From the NCBI RefSeq assembly GCF_039614725.1, contig NZ_CP154859.1:992001-1056000 (forward strand): a stretch of DNA of 64,000 bases, given 5' to 3'. Under the pieces are notes generated by a model. That model saw only the letters and a program-made list of their open reading frames with translations. It searched no databases and was not told where the DNA came from. Source of the stretch: Thauera sp. JM12B12 (lineage in GTDB: Bacteria; Pseudomonadota; Gammaproteobacteria; Burkholderiales; Rhodocyclaceae). This document shows positions 49,498-57,988 of this stretch, one piece after another. Both the position numbers and the translations under genes were made by a program. Every line of letters starts with the position of its first letter. Position 1 is the stretch's first letter.

Positions 49498-50313
49498 ATG
49501 AACGCACCCAACCCAACCTTCCTCAGCGTCAACAACATCGAGGTCATCTACAACCACGTGATCCTGGTGCTCAAGGGCGTGTCGCTGTCGGTGCAGGAAG
49601 GCAGCATCGTCGCGCTGCTCGGTGGCAACGGCGCCGGCAAGACGACCACGCTGCGGGCAGTCAGCAACCTGCTCAAGGGCGAGCGGGGCGAGGTCACCAA
49701 GGGCTCGGTCGAATACAAGGGCGAACGCGTCGAGGCGCTGACACCGGCCGATCTCGTCAAGCGCGGCGTCGTACAGGTCATGGAGGGGCGGCACTGCTTC
49801 GGCCACCTGACCATCGAGGAAAACCTGCGCACCGGCGCCTACACCCGCACCGACGGCAAGGCCGCGGTCGAGGAGACGCTGGAGAAGGTCTACAACTATT
49901 TCCCGCGCCTCAAGACGCGCCGCAACAGCCAGGCAGCCTACACCTCGGGCGGCGAGCAGCAGATGTGCGCGATCGGCCGTGCGCTGATGGCGAAGCCACG
50001 CGTGGTGCTGCTCGACGAGCCTTCCATGGGTCTGGCGCCGCTGATCGTCGAGGAGGTGTTCGAGATCGTCAAGGATCTCAACGCCAAGGAAAAGGTGAGC
50101 TTCCTGCTCGCCGAGCAGAACACCATGGTGGCGCTGCGCTATGCCGACTACGGCTACATCATGGAGAACGGCCGCATCGTCATGGAGGGCGCGGCGAGCG
50201 AGCTTTCGAACAACGAGGACGTCAAGGAGTTCTACCTCGGCCTGTCGGGCGAGGGGCGCAAGAGCTTCCGCGAGGTCAAGCACTACCGCCGCCGCAAGCG
50301 CTGGCTGAGCTGA
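49498..50313 (+). CDS. Branched-chain-type ABC transporter ATPase (LivF-like)
   Basis: A 271-residue ATPase. Walker A is GGNGAGKTT (about residue 42), the signature is TSGGEQQMCAIGRAL and Walker B is VVLLDEPSMGLAP. It has the shorter LivF-type C-terminus but also a basic tail (KHYRRRKRW). It completes the five-gene transporter. Confidence 0.93.
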   Translation: MNAPNPTFLSVNNIEVIYNHVILVLKGVSLSVQEGSIVALLGGNGAGKTTTLRAVSNLLKGERGEVTKGSVEYKGERVEALTPADLVKRGVVQVMEGRHCFGHLTIEENLRTGAYTRTDGKAAVEETLEKVYNYFPRLKTRRNSQAAYTSGGEQQMCAIGRALMAKPRVVLLDEPSMGLAPLIVEEVFEIVKDLNAKEKVSFLLAEQNTMVALRYADYGYIMENGRIVMEGAASELSNNEDVKEFYLGLSGEGRKSFREVKHYRRRKRWLS

Positions 50314-50362
50314 GCCCCGCCCCACCGACATCACTCACTACGCATCGAGCAGGGGAGCCCTG

Positions 50363-51598
50363 ATGGATTTCCACGACACGCGCGAGACCCGCGACCCCGA
50401 GGCCCGCGAGCGCGAGCTGCTAACCCGTCTGCCGGGCCAGATCGCCCATGCGCGCGCCGCTGCGCCGGCGTTTGGCCGGCTGCTGGCCGACGTCGACCCG
50501 GATTCGGTGACCAGCCGCGCGGCGCTCGCCACGCTGCCCGTCACACGCAAGTCCGAGCTGCTCGAGATGCAGAAGGCGGCGCGCCCGTTCGGCGGTTTCG
50601 CCGCCGTGGGCTGGGGTGCCGCGTGCCGGCGCGTGTTCGCCTCACCCGGTCCGCTCTACGAGCCCGAGGGCGCGCGACCCGACTACTACCGTCTCGCGCG
50701 CGCGCTGTTCGCGGCCGGTTTCCGTGCCGGCGACCTGGTGCACAACACCTTCTCCTATCACTTCACGCCCGCCGGCTCGATGATGGAGACCGCCGCGCAC
50801 GCCCTCGGCTGCACCGTCTTTCCCGCCGGCGTGGGGCAGACCGAGCAGCAGCTCGCGGCGATCGCCGACCTGCAGCCCAACGCCTACGTCGGCACGCCGT
50901 CCTTCCTGCGCATCCTGCTCGAGAAGGCCGACGAACTCGGCGTCGCCGTCTCCTTCACCAAGGCCTTCGTCTCGGGCGAGGCCTTTCCGCCGAGCATGCG
51001 CGAGGCCTTCGCCGCGCGCGGCATCCAGGCCTTCCAGGCCTACGCCACTGCCGACATCGGCCTGATCGCCTACGAGACACCCGCGCGCGAGGGCATGGTG
51101 GTGGACGAGGACATCGTGCTCGAGATCGTCCGCCCCGGTACCGGCGACCCGGTCGCACCCGGCGAGGTGGGCGAGGTGGTGGTGACCACCTTCAACCCGG
51201 ACTATCCGCTGATCCGCTTCGGCACCGGCGACCTGTCGGCGGTTCTCCCTGGCGCCTCGCCCTGCGGACGGACCAATGTGCGCATCAGGGGCTGGATGGG
51301 GCGTGCGGACCAGACCACCAAGGTCAAGGGAATGTTCGTGCATCCCGGGCAGGTCGCCCAGGTGGTGCGCCGTCACCCCGAGATCACCCGCGCCCGCCTT
51401 GTGGTGGATAATCCCGGGCTCAACGACCGCATGACATTGATGTGCGAGGTGGCCGGTGGCGGCAGCGAGACCCTGGCCGGTGCGATCGCCACCAGCATCC
51501 GGGAGCTGACCAAGCTGCGCGGCGAGGTTGCCTTCCTGCCGTCCGGGGCGCTTGCCAACGACGGCAAGGTCATCGACGACGTGCGGGTCTATCAATAG
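50363..51598 (+). CDS. PaaK-like AMP-binding protein without the canonical P-loop
   Basis: A 411-residue protein of the phenylacetate-CoA ligase (PaaK) family: the C-terminal half shows the AMP-binding Y-T/D-E region (FQAYATADIGLIAYE), PGTGDPVAPGEVGEVVVTTFNPDYPLIRFGTGDLSA and the AMP-binding C domain (GRADQTTKVKGMFVHPGQV). Where PaaK carries the ATP phosphate loop (SSGTTGKP), this protein has FASPGPLYEPEG, so ATP-dependent activation is doubtful or altered. It follows the LivF-like gene by 49 bp with a gcagggg site. Possible roles are a ligase with unusual nucleotide binding, a CoA-ester-handling protein, or a non-catalytic relative. Substrate unknown. Confidence 0.8.
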   Translation: MDFHDTRETRDPEARERELLTRLPGQIAHARAAAPAFGRLLADVDPDSVTSRAALATLPVTRKSELLEMQKAARPFGGFAAVGWGAACRRVFASPGPLYEPEGARPDYYRLARALFAAGFRAGDLVHNTFSYHFTPAGSMMETAAHALGCTVFPAGVGQTEQQLAAIADLQPNAYVGTPSFLRILLEKADELGVAVSFTKAFVSGEAFPPSMREAFAARGIQAFQAYATADIGLIAYETPAREGMVVDEDIVLEIVRPGTGDPVAPGEVGEVVVTTFNPDYPLIRFGTGDLSAVLPGASPCGRTNVRIRGWMGRADQTTKVKGMFVHPGQVAQVVRRHPEITRARLVVDNPGLNDRMTLMCEVAGGGSETLAGAIATSIRELTKLRGEVAFLPSGALANDGKVIDDVRVYQ

Positions 51599-51676
51599 GC
51601 GCAATCCGCGTCACCGGGCTCGGGGCGATCAGCCGCGGCGTGCTCGGCCGCGCTGCGCCCCTGTTCCGGAGATTGC

Positions 51677-52864
51677 ATGTCCGCTCAAGCTCAAACCGCA
51701 CGCGCCCCGCTCGAGGGCGTGCGCGTGCTCGATCTCACCCGCCTGCTGCCCGGGCCGCTCGCCACCCAGCATCTTGCCGATCATGGCGCCGAAGTCATCA
51801 AGGTGGAGGATACGGCCGCCGGTGACTATGCGCGCACGATGGGTGCGATGGGGGGCGAGACGAGCTGGTTCTACCAGCTGGTCAACCGCGACAAGCGCAG
51901 CCTGCGCCTCGATCTCAAGCAGCCAGAGGGTCGGGCGCTCTTCCTGCGCCTGGTCGATACCGCCGACGTCGTGGTCGAGGGTTTCCGGCCGGGGGTGATG
52001 GAGCGTCTCGGCCTCGGTTACACCGCGCTTGCCGAGCGCAAGCCCAGTCTGGTGCTATGCAGCATTTCCGGCTACGGCCAGACCGGTCCCTACGCACTGC
52101 GTGCCGGTCACGACATCAACTACCTCGGCTATGCGGGCGTGCTCGACCAGATCGGCAGCGCAGGCGGGCCGCCCGGGCTGTCCAACCTGCAGGTGGGCGA
52201 CCTGCTCGGCGGCACCATGGGAGCGGTGACGGGCATCATGATGGCGCTCTTCGACGCCCGCCGCAGCGGGCAGGGACGCCATGTAGACGTCTCGATGACC
52301 GACACCAGCTTCGCTCACATGATTTTTCCGCTCGCCGAAGTGCTCGCGCACGGGCGGGTAAAGCCGCGCGGCGAGGATCTGCTCACGGGCGGCGTGCCCT
52401 GCTACGGGGTGTACGAGACGGCCGACGGCCGCCATATGGCGGTCGGCGCGCTGGAGGAGAAGTTCTGGCACCTGCTGTGCGATACCGTGGGTCGGCCGGA
52501 ACTCAAGCCTGCCCATCTGGCAGAGGGCGAGGCGGGCGCGCAGGCGCGCGAAGCGCTCGCGGCGATCTTCCGCAGTCGGAGCCAGCGTGACTGGGTGGCG
52601 GTGTTCGATGAGGTCGACTGCTGCGTCACGCCCGTGCTGCGCCTCGAGGAGAGCCTGCAGAACCCGCAGTTGCGGGCGCGCGGCATGGTGGTCGAGGTCG
52701 AGGGCGCGCCGCAGTTCGGTCGCGCCGTAAGTCTGAGCGGCATGCCCGTGCACGCGCCGCGTGCCGCGCCTGCGCGCGCAGGCGCCGACAGCGAGGCGAT
52801 CCTCGCCGGGCTCGGCGTGGCCGAGGCGGAAATGGCGCGGCTACGCGCGGCGGGCGTGATCTGA
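51677..52864 (+). CDS. Family III CoA-transferase (CaiB/BaiF type)
   Basis: A 395-residue CoA-transferase that moves CoA between carboxylic acids through a mixed anhydride on a conserved Asp; Asp near residue 170 (NLQVGDLLGGTMGAV) is the candidate. Family marks include LEGVRVLDLTRLLPGPLATQHLADHGAEVIKVE at the start and GRHVDVSMTDTSF. It is the last gene of the + strand run from 43 kb. It would activate the imported acid without ATP, complementing the two ligases. The exact donor and acceptor are unknown. Confidence 0.9.
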   Translation: MSAQAQTARAPLEGVRVLDLTRLLPGPLATQHLADHGAEVIKVEDTAAGDYARTMGAMGGETSWFYQLVNRDKRSLRLDLKQPEGRALFLRLVDTADVVVEGFRPGVMERLGLGYTALAERKPSLVLCSISGYGQTGPYALRAGHDINYLGYAGVLDQIGSAGGPPGLSNLQVGDLLGGTMGAVTGIMMALFDARRSGQGRHVDVSMTDTSFAHMIFPLAEVLAHGRVKPRGEDLLTGGVPCYGVYETADGRHMAVGALEEKFWHLLCDTVGRPELKPAHLAEGEAGAQAREALAAIFRSRSQRDWVAVFDEVDCCVTPVLRLEESLQNPQLRARGMVVEVEGAPQFGRAVSLSGMPVHAPRAAPARAGADSEAILAGLGVAEAEMARLRAAGVI

Positions 52865-52875
52865 GCTTCGATCCG

Positions 52876-52896
52876 GGGGCCGCAGGTGGCGGCCCC
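52876..52896. terminator. Hairpin between convergent genes
   Basis: ggggccgc and gcggcccc (52876-52883, 52889-52896) form a short perfect stem with a 5-base loop in the 44-bp gap between the CoA-transferase and PhaM. It lacks a T-run. Confidence 0.45.
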
Positions 52897-52908
52897 GTGC
52901 CAGGCGGA

Positions 52909-53331
52909 TTACTTGTCGGCGGGTGCCTTGCGACGGGTGCCGCGTGCTTGCGCCTTCGGTTCGCCGGTCTCCGCTGCAGGCTGAGCCTCGGCGTTGTTGG
53001 TCATCATGTTCCACGGCCACATCGCCGCCGCGGCGGCGAAAGGATTGGCGCCGGCTTCGCCGCTGCCCTCGGCTCCCTGCTGCGCCTGCTGGCTCATCGC
53101 CTTGACGGCCGCGAGCGCAGCGCGCTGCACCTCGAGCCCCTGGATGCTCATCTGCAGCATGTTCAGGTTCATCTTCAGCCAGCCTTCGACCGCGCGCATG
53201 TCGGTGATGCGCTTGTCGAGCTCGTCGACATCGAGCGTGGGGGTGACCATGCCGGGCAGGGAGAAGCCCATCTGATTCCACATCCCGCGCACGAAGTCGA
53301 GCGGATCCTGGGCGTTTTGATCCTTTGTCAT
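52909..53331 (-). CDS. phaM: PhaM-like PHB granule regulatory protein
   Basis: A 140-residue protein. Its N-terminal part (DPLDFVRGMWNQMGFSLPGMVTPTLDVDELDKRI...GWLKMNLNMLQMSIQGLEVQ) closely resembles PhaM of Cupriavidus, which activates PHB synthase and tethers granules to DNA. The Ala-rich middle (FAAAAAMWPWNMM) and the basic Lys/Arg/Pro/Ala tail (ARGTRRKAPADK) also fit, although the tail is shorter than the lysine-rich DNA-binding tail of the model protein. ATG 53331 (MTKDQNAQ) is chosen; the extra upstream residues have no match. It indicates PHB storage in this organism; no synthase gene is in the window. Confidence 0.85.
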   Translation of the reverse strand: MTKDQNAQDPLDFVRGMWNQMGFSLPGMVTPTLDVDELDKRITDMRAVEGWLKMNLNMLQMSIQGLEVQRAALAAVKAMSQQAQQGAEGSGEAGANPFAAAAAMWPWNMMTNNAEAQPAAETGEPKAQARGTRRKAPADK

Positions 53332-53433
53332 TGGGTTGCTCCCTCGGGTTGACGACATCGCTCGATATTAACCGATGCGCCGGCACCGCTGCGCAAATCG
53401 AACGGTGGATGGCATCGGCCGCGCCGAGAAGGC

Positions 53434-55356
53434 TCACTGCGCGACCAGCAGGCGATGCATCAGCGCGCGCAGGCGGGCGGGGCGGACCGGCTTGTGCAGC
53501 AGTTGCACCCCGGCGACCTGGACGCGCGCGAGGGTCTCGGGGGCGATGTCGCCGCTGATGAGGACCGCGGGCAGGGCGGCAAGCCCAGGCTGCGCGCGTA
53601 CGCGCTCGATGAGGCGCACACCGTCGGTTTCTCCACCCAGGCGAAGGTCGCTGATCAGGAGGTCGGGCGCGGGCACGCGGGCGAGCAGCGCGAGCAAGGC
53701 CTCGGCGTCACGTGCGCAGAACACTTCGCAGCCCCAGGCTGCGAGCAGGCTCGAGGTCGCACTCAGGGCCAACTCGTCGTCGTCGGCGACGAGCACCCGC
53801 AGGTCGTCGAAGTGACCCAGCGCCAGCGCTTCGCCGCGGTCTCCGGCGGGTGCCGGCGGGGGCGCCGCGGCCGGCAACTCGACTGCGAATACCGAGCCGC
53901 GGCCGGGCGTGGAGCGCAGCTCGAGGCGATGGCCGAGGAGGTCGATCAGGCGGCGGACGATCGCGAGGCCGAGGCCGAGGCCCTTGTCGCGCGCGCGTTC
54001 GGCGTTGCCGAGCTGGACGAACTCCTGAAAGATCACCTGCTGATCTTCAGGGGCGATGCCGAGGCCGCTGTCGCGAACCTCGACGCGCAGGCGTTCGCCG
54101 CGGCGCCGGCAGGCGACGAGCACGACGCCCTGCGGCGTGTAGCGGATGGCGTTGCTGACCAGGTTGGCGACGATGCGCTCGAACAGCAGGGCGTCGCTCC
54201 TTGCCCAGCATGGCGGGCAGCGCAGGCGCAGCCTGAGGCCGCGGGCGGAGGCGGCGCTGCTCTGCGCAGCGACGATGTGCTCGAGCTTGGCATGCATGTC
54301 GAACACCGTGATCTCCGGCGTAAGCACGCCGGCGTCGAGGCGCGAGATGTCGAGCAGGCTGTCGAGCAGGCCCTCCATCGCGTCGGTGGAGGTCATCAGC
54401 CGGTTGGTGAGCTGGCGGCTGCGCGCATCCAGGGGTTGCTGCGCCAGTTCGGACAGGAACAGGCCGAGGGCATGCAGCGGCTGACGCAGGTCGTGGCTGG
54501 CTGCGGCGAGGAAGCGCGACTTGGCGAGATTGGCGCGCTCGGCCTCGTCCTTGCGCGCGCGCAGTTCGGCCGTGGCTTCCTCGATGCGGCGCGCCATCAG
54601 GGCGTGGGCGTCCTCCAGCCGTTCGGCCATCTCGTTCACGCCCTCGGCGAGGGCGCGCAGGCTGCCGCCGCCGGCGACCCGCACGCGGCGCTGCAGGTTG
54701 CCCTGGCCGATGCTGAGCACCGCGGCCGCGGCTTCGCGTATCGGGCCGCTCACGCTGTGGCTCATGCGTCGGGCGAGCAGCAGGCTGCCCACCGCGGCGA
54801 TGAGCAGCCAGCCGGCGGCGATGAGCAGGAGTTCGCTGCGCCGCCGCTCGAGGCGCGCGAGCGAGATGTCGACGACCAGTCGCCCGAGCGGCGCCTGCGC
54901 CACGGAATCCTGCACCAGGCCTCCGGAGAGGACATCCTCGTTGAGCAGATGGCTCGGCCTGATCGGTTCGACGATGCGCAGCCACCGCCCGTCTGCGGTC
55001 TCCAGCGCCTGCATGCGCGCAAGATCGGACCCCGTGCCCGCGAGCACGATCGCGAAGCGGCCGGCGCTGGCCAGCGTCGTTCCGTCGGCTCCGAGGATGG
55101 CCACCGCGGCGACGTCGTCCTCCAGCATCAGCGTGTCGGCGAGTTGGCCCAGCGTTTCGCGGTCGCCGGCGAAGATCGCGTATTCGCTCGCTGCGGCGAG
55201 CTGACGCGCGTGCGCCTGAGCCCGCGCGCGCAGGGCCTGGTCGAGCTCGGACAGGCGCAGTCCGGTGTGGGTGGCGGTGAGCACCGCGGCTACCACCAGC
55301 ATCGGTACGAAGGCGACGAAGGTGACGCGGGCGCGTACGCCCCAATCCGAGATCAT
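53434..55356 (-). CDS. Membrane-bound hybrid histidine kinase
   Basis: A 640-residue kinase. Membrane segments (about residues 13-33 and 172-195) flank a periplasmic sensor domain. HAMP (about 195-250), coiled coil, HisKA with FLAAASHDLRQPLHALGLF (His near residue 285), and the ATPase with DSGLGIAPEDQ and KGLGLGLAIVRRL follow. A C-terminal receiver has Asp in LLISDLRLGG. ATG 55356 overlaps the stop of the upstream periplasmic-protein gene (ATGA), so the two are translated together and that protein is probably the signal partner. The HDLRQPLHALGLF box resembles two-component systems where the kinase passes phosphate to a separate LuxR regulator, here divergent at 56529. Confidence 0.92.
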   Translation of the reverse strand: MISDWGVRARVTFVAFVPMLVVAAVLTATHTGLRLSELDQALRARAQAHARQLAAASEYAIFAGDRETLGQLADTLMLEDDVAAVAILGADGTTLASAGRFAIVLAGTGSDLARMQALETADGRWLRIVEPIRPSHLLNEDVLSGGLVQDSVAQAPLGRLVVDISLARLERRRSELLLIAAGWLLIAAVGSLLLARRMSHSVSGPIREAAAAVLSIGQGNLQRRVRVAGGGSLRALAEGVNEMAERLEDAHALMARRIEEATAELRARKDEAERANLAKSRFLAAASHDLRQPLHALGLFLSELAQQPLDARSRQLTNRLMTSTDAMEGLLDSLLDISRLDAGVLTPEITVFDMHAKLEHIVAAQSSAASARGLRLRLRCPPCWARSDALLFERIVANLVSNAIRYTPQGVVLVACRRRGERLRVEVRDSGLGIAPEDQQVIFQEFVQLGNAERARDKGLGLGLAIVRRLIDLLGHRLELRSTPGRGSVFAVELPAAAPPPAPAGDRGEALALGHFDDLRVLVADDDELALSATSSLLAAWGCEVFCARDAEALLALLARVPAPDLLISDLRLGGETDGVRLIERVRAQPGLAALPAVLISGDIAPETLARVQVAGVQLLHKPVRPARLRALMHRLLVAQ

Positions 55357-56273
55357 TGCGCGACCCTCTCCTGTGCTTGCAGCGTATCGGCCAGCCATTG
55401 TGCGTCCGGCAGCGTGACCCCGAACGACCGCGCCACCGTGGGATTGATTCCGACCTCGAACAGCTGGTGCGGGCCGGGCGCGGGCATGGGTGCGCCGGCC
55501 AGCACCCGGCGCACCACCGAGGCCGCCTCGCGACCCGCCTGGGTGGGTGTGGTGTACAGGCCGAGCACCGCGCCGGCGCGCACGTAGGCGGCCGAATACC
55601 CCAGCACCGGCGAGCGCAGCCGGAATGCGGTGAGCAGCACCTGATGCACGGTCTGGCTGGTGAACAGCTGGCTGTCCGGGGGGATGACGAGCACGGCGGG
55701 TTGTGCGAGCGCGGCGCGCAGCGCGGCGTACAGCGCGCCGATCTCATCGGCCGCCGCGACGTGCGTCTCCAGCCCCCGATGTGCCGCGGCCGCGCCAAGC
55801 TCGATCGCGCGGCTGTGCGTATCGGGACCGGTGACGATTGCAACGCGTGTCTGGCGGGGCAGTGCGAGGCGGATCAGGGCGACCTGGCGCTCGGCCGGCT
55901 GGTCGAGCAGCAGTGCGCTCCAGGGGGCGCCTGGCTGTCGTTCGAGCGCCTCCAGCGTACTGCGCGGCAGGAGGACGTGGAGCACGGGTGCGGCAATCTG
56001 CTGCGCGGCGCTCATGCGTGCGGCAGCACTGCCCACGGTGACGACCAGCCGGGCGTCGGCAAGTGCGCGCGCGTCGGCCTCGGCCACGCTCTGCACTTGG
56101 ATGGCGAGCTCGGGCGCGAGTGCGGCGGCGAGACTGTCGACCGCCTCGTTGTGCGACGGGCTCGATGGGTCGGCGATCACCACGACCTGAGCCGCGGCGA
56201 CCCCGGTGGCGAGCAGCGCGCACGCGAACAGCAGGGCGCCGAGTGTCCGCCTGCGCCAAGCCGGCCAGCCCAT
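55353..56273 (-). CDS. Periplasmic binding-protein-like partner of the hybrid kinase
   Basis: A 306-residue protein with a signal peptide (cleavage near GVAAAQ) and an ABC-type substrate-binding fold of the TrpX/DUF-type: VVVIADPSSPSHNEAVDSL at the start, VVTVGSAAA, then a hinge and LVIPPDSQLFTSQTVHQVLLTAFRLRSPVLGYSAAYVRAGAVLGLYTTPTQAG. No permease or ATPase is near; it overlaps the kinase gene, so it looks like a sensor accessory rather than a transporter. ATG 56273 is preferred (a basic signal start WPAWRRR follows); ATG 56303 is in frame. Ligand unknown. Confidence 0.82.
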   Translation of the reverse strand: MGWPAWRRRTLGALLFACALLATGVAAAQVVVIADPSSPSHNEAVDSLAAALAPELAIQVQSVAEADARALADARLVVTVGSAAARMSAAQQIAAPVLHVLLPRSTLEALERQPGAPWSALLLDQPAERQVALIRLALPRQTRVAIVTGPDTHSRAIELGAAAAHRGLETHVAAADEIGALYAALRAALAQPAVLVIPPDSQLFTSQTVHQVLLTAFRLRSPVLGYSAAYVRAGAVLGLYTTPTQAGREAASVVRRVLAGAPMPAPGPHQLFEVGINPTVARSFGVTLPDAQWLADTLQAQERVAQ

Positions 56274-56528
56274 CACAACCGTCGCTCCGCGGGCGGACGC
56301 CAAGGCTCGCCGAGCGTCGTGCAGGCGCGCGCGAATGGTTTCGAAGGCATGGGCGAATTGGCGGACGGACGCGGCGGGCTTGGGCGTGGCCGGCCGCGGC
56401 AGGGCGACCGGAGGGACTCGACCCCGGATTTTCGCCTCTTTGTGCGCCGGGGCATAGGGGGTGGTGCATTCGTCATGTTATGTTCCCGCGCTCGACCCGT
56501 TGGAGCGGCATCACGCCGCGTGCAGGAC

Positions 56529-57158
56529 ATGACGAAGATCCTCATCGTTGAAGACCACGCGCTGGTGCGCGAGGCGATGGCCCAGCGCCTCGCCCGGCTG
56601 GAGCCCGGCCTGAGCTGCATCGAGGCCGCCGAAGGGGGCGAAGCGCTCTCCTTGCTCGAGCAGCACCCCGACATCGACCTGGCGCTGATCGACCTGATGC
56701 TGCCCGAAGTGAACGGCTTCTCGCTCCTCGCCATCCTCGGCAAGCGGTTCCCGGACGTGCCGGCGATCGTGGTGTCGGCGATGGACGACGACGCCTCGGT
56801 GCGACGTGCGCTCAAGGCGGGGGCCTCCGGCTTCGTGTCCAAGGCGAGCTCGGGCGAAGTGCTGGTGCAGGCGGTGCGCGAGGCGCTCGACGGCGGCGTG
56901 CCCACGCCGGTGCGCAGCGCGGCCGGTGCGGTGCGCCCGGCGCCACGGACACCTGTCGACCGCTACGGTCTCACCGCGGCGCAGGCGAGGGTGCTCGAGC
57001 TGCTCGCCGGTGGGCGCAGCAACCGCGAGATTGCCGATCTGCTCGGTCTCACGGAAGGGACGGTAAAGGTGCACATGACGGCGATCTATCGTGCGCTGGG
57101 CGTCAGCAGCCGTTCGCAGGCGCTCGTGGCCATCGCGCGCAGCGGGGCGCGCCTCTGA
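56529..57158 (+). CDS. LuxR/NarL-family response regulator
   Basis: A 209-residue regulator. The receiver (residues 1-120) has the acidic pair VEDH, Asp in ALIDLMLPEVNG, VVSAMD and the Lys of FVSKAS. The C-terminal LuxR helix-turn-helix (about 148-205) has LTAAQARVLELLAGGRSNREIADLL and TVKVHMTAIYRALGVSSRSQAL. It is divergent from the binding-protein/kinase operon (255-bp gap, no motif recognised) and is the natural output for that kinase. It converges on the ParA-like gene. Confidence 0.93.
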   Translation: MTKILIVEDHALVREAMAQRLARLEPGLSCIEAAEGGEALSLLEQHPDIDLALIDLMLPEVNGFSLLAILGKRFPDVPAIVVSAMDDDASVRRALKAGASGFVSKASSGEVLVQAVREALDGGVPTPVRSAAGAVRPAPRTPVDRYGLTAAQARVLELLAGGRSNREIADLLGLTEGTVKVHMTAIYRALGVSSRSQALVAIARSGARL

Positions 57159-57171
57159 GTGGCGTCGCGGC

Positions 57172-57879
57172 TCAGTGCGGCCGGCGCGCGCCGTGGGTGA
57201 GGCGCAGCGGCATCTCGGCCGCGGGCAGTGTTTCCATCGCTGCGGCCGTCTCGTCCTCAGCGACCTGCTCGGTGAAGTCGATCTCGAGCACCTCGAGCAC
57301 CTGTCGTGCGACTGCGCGGCAGGCATTGGCAAGCGGGCTCGGCAGCTGTTCGGGTATGTGCTTCTGCAGCAGCAGCTTGGTCGATGAAAGGGCATTGACC
57401 GGACGCAGGATGCGATGGCGGTAGGCACCCAGCAACTGCGCCACGGTGCGGTCGGCGGCCTCGCGCTGCCAAGGATTGTGGGGCCACTGGGTGGGTACCG
57501 CGTAGGCGCGCGGGAACATCTCGAGGTCGCGCAGGACGGTGCGGATGTCCTCGTGCGACTCGCGGAAGGGCAGCAGCACGATGTCCGACAGGGCATACAG
57601 CTTGCGGTCCATCTCGGTGCGGTTGCCGCCGCCGTCGATGACGCCGACCCAGTCGTCGAGGGTGCGCAGCTTGTCGACAACCTTGGTGAGCGCGTCGCGC
57701 GTGCGGGCGTCGGCGATCACGTAGCGTCGTCCCGCGGGGTTCAGGGGTTCGCGGCTGGTGTCGGTGAGCACGCAGGCCGCGCGCTGGCCGAGCAGGCCGA
57801 GGCCCTGGCACAGCATGTGCGAAAGCGTGGTCTTGCCGGTCCCGCCCTTGTTGCCGATCACGCAGATGATCTCAGCCAT
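57172..57879 (-). CDS. ParA/MipZ-type P-loop ATPase (orphan)
   Basis: A 235-residue ATPase with the deviant Walker A KGGTGKTT (about residues 10-17, the signature Lys in GNKGGTG), a weak switch (VIADARTRDALTKV) and the switch/Walker-B-like segment WVGVIDGGGNRTEMDRKLYALSDIVLLPFRES. It resembles ParA-type proteins that position or partition cargo, but no ParB or parS neighbour is seen, and the Walker A is at the extreme N-terminus with no helix-turn-helix. An acidic C-terminal tail (AEDETAAAMETL) is present. Cargo unknown. Confidence 0.75.
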   Translation of the reverse strand: MAEIICVIGNKGGTGKTTLSHMLCQGLGLLGQRAACVLTDTSREPLNPAGRRYVIADARTRDALTKVVDKLRTLDDWVGVIDGGGNRTEMDRKLYALSDIVLLPFRESHEDIRTVLRDLEMFPRAYAVPTQWPHNPWQREAADRTVAQLLGAYRHRILRPVNALSSTKLLLQKHIPEQLPSPLANACRAVARQVLEVLEIDFTEQVAEDETAAAMETLPAAEMPLRLTHGARRPH

Positions 57880-57988
57880 GACGCTTCAGTCCTTCACTTG
57901 CAGTCCAGTTCACGCTGCGCATTATCGGCGCCGGCAGGCAAGGACAAGCGCTGGAAAAGCGCCCGTTCGGGACCGCTATTCAGGCACT

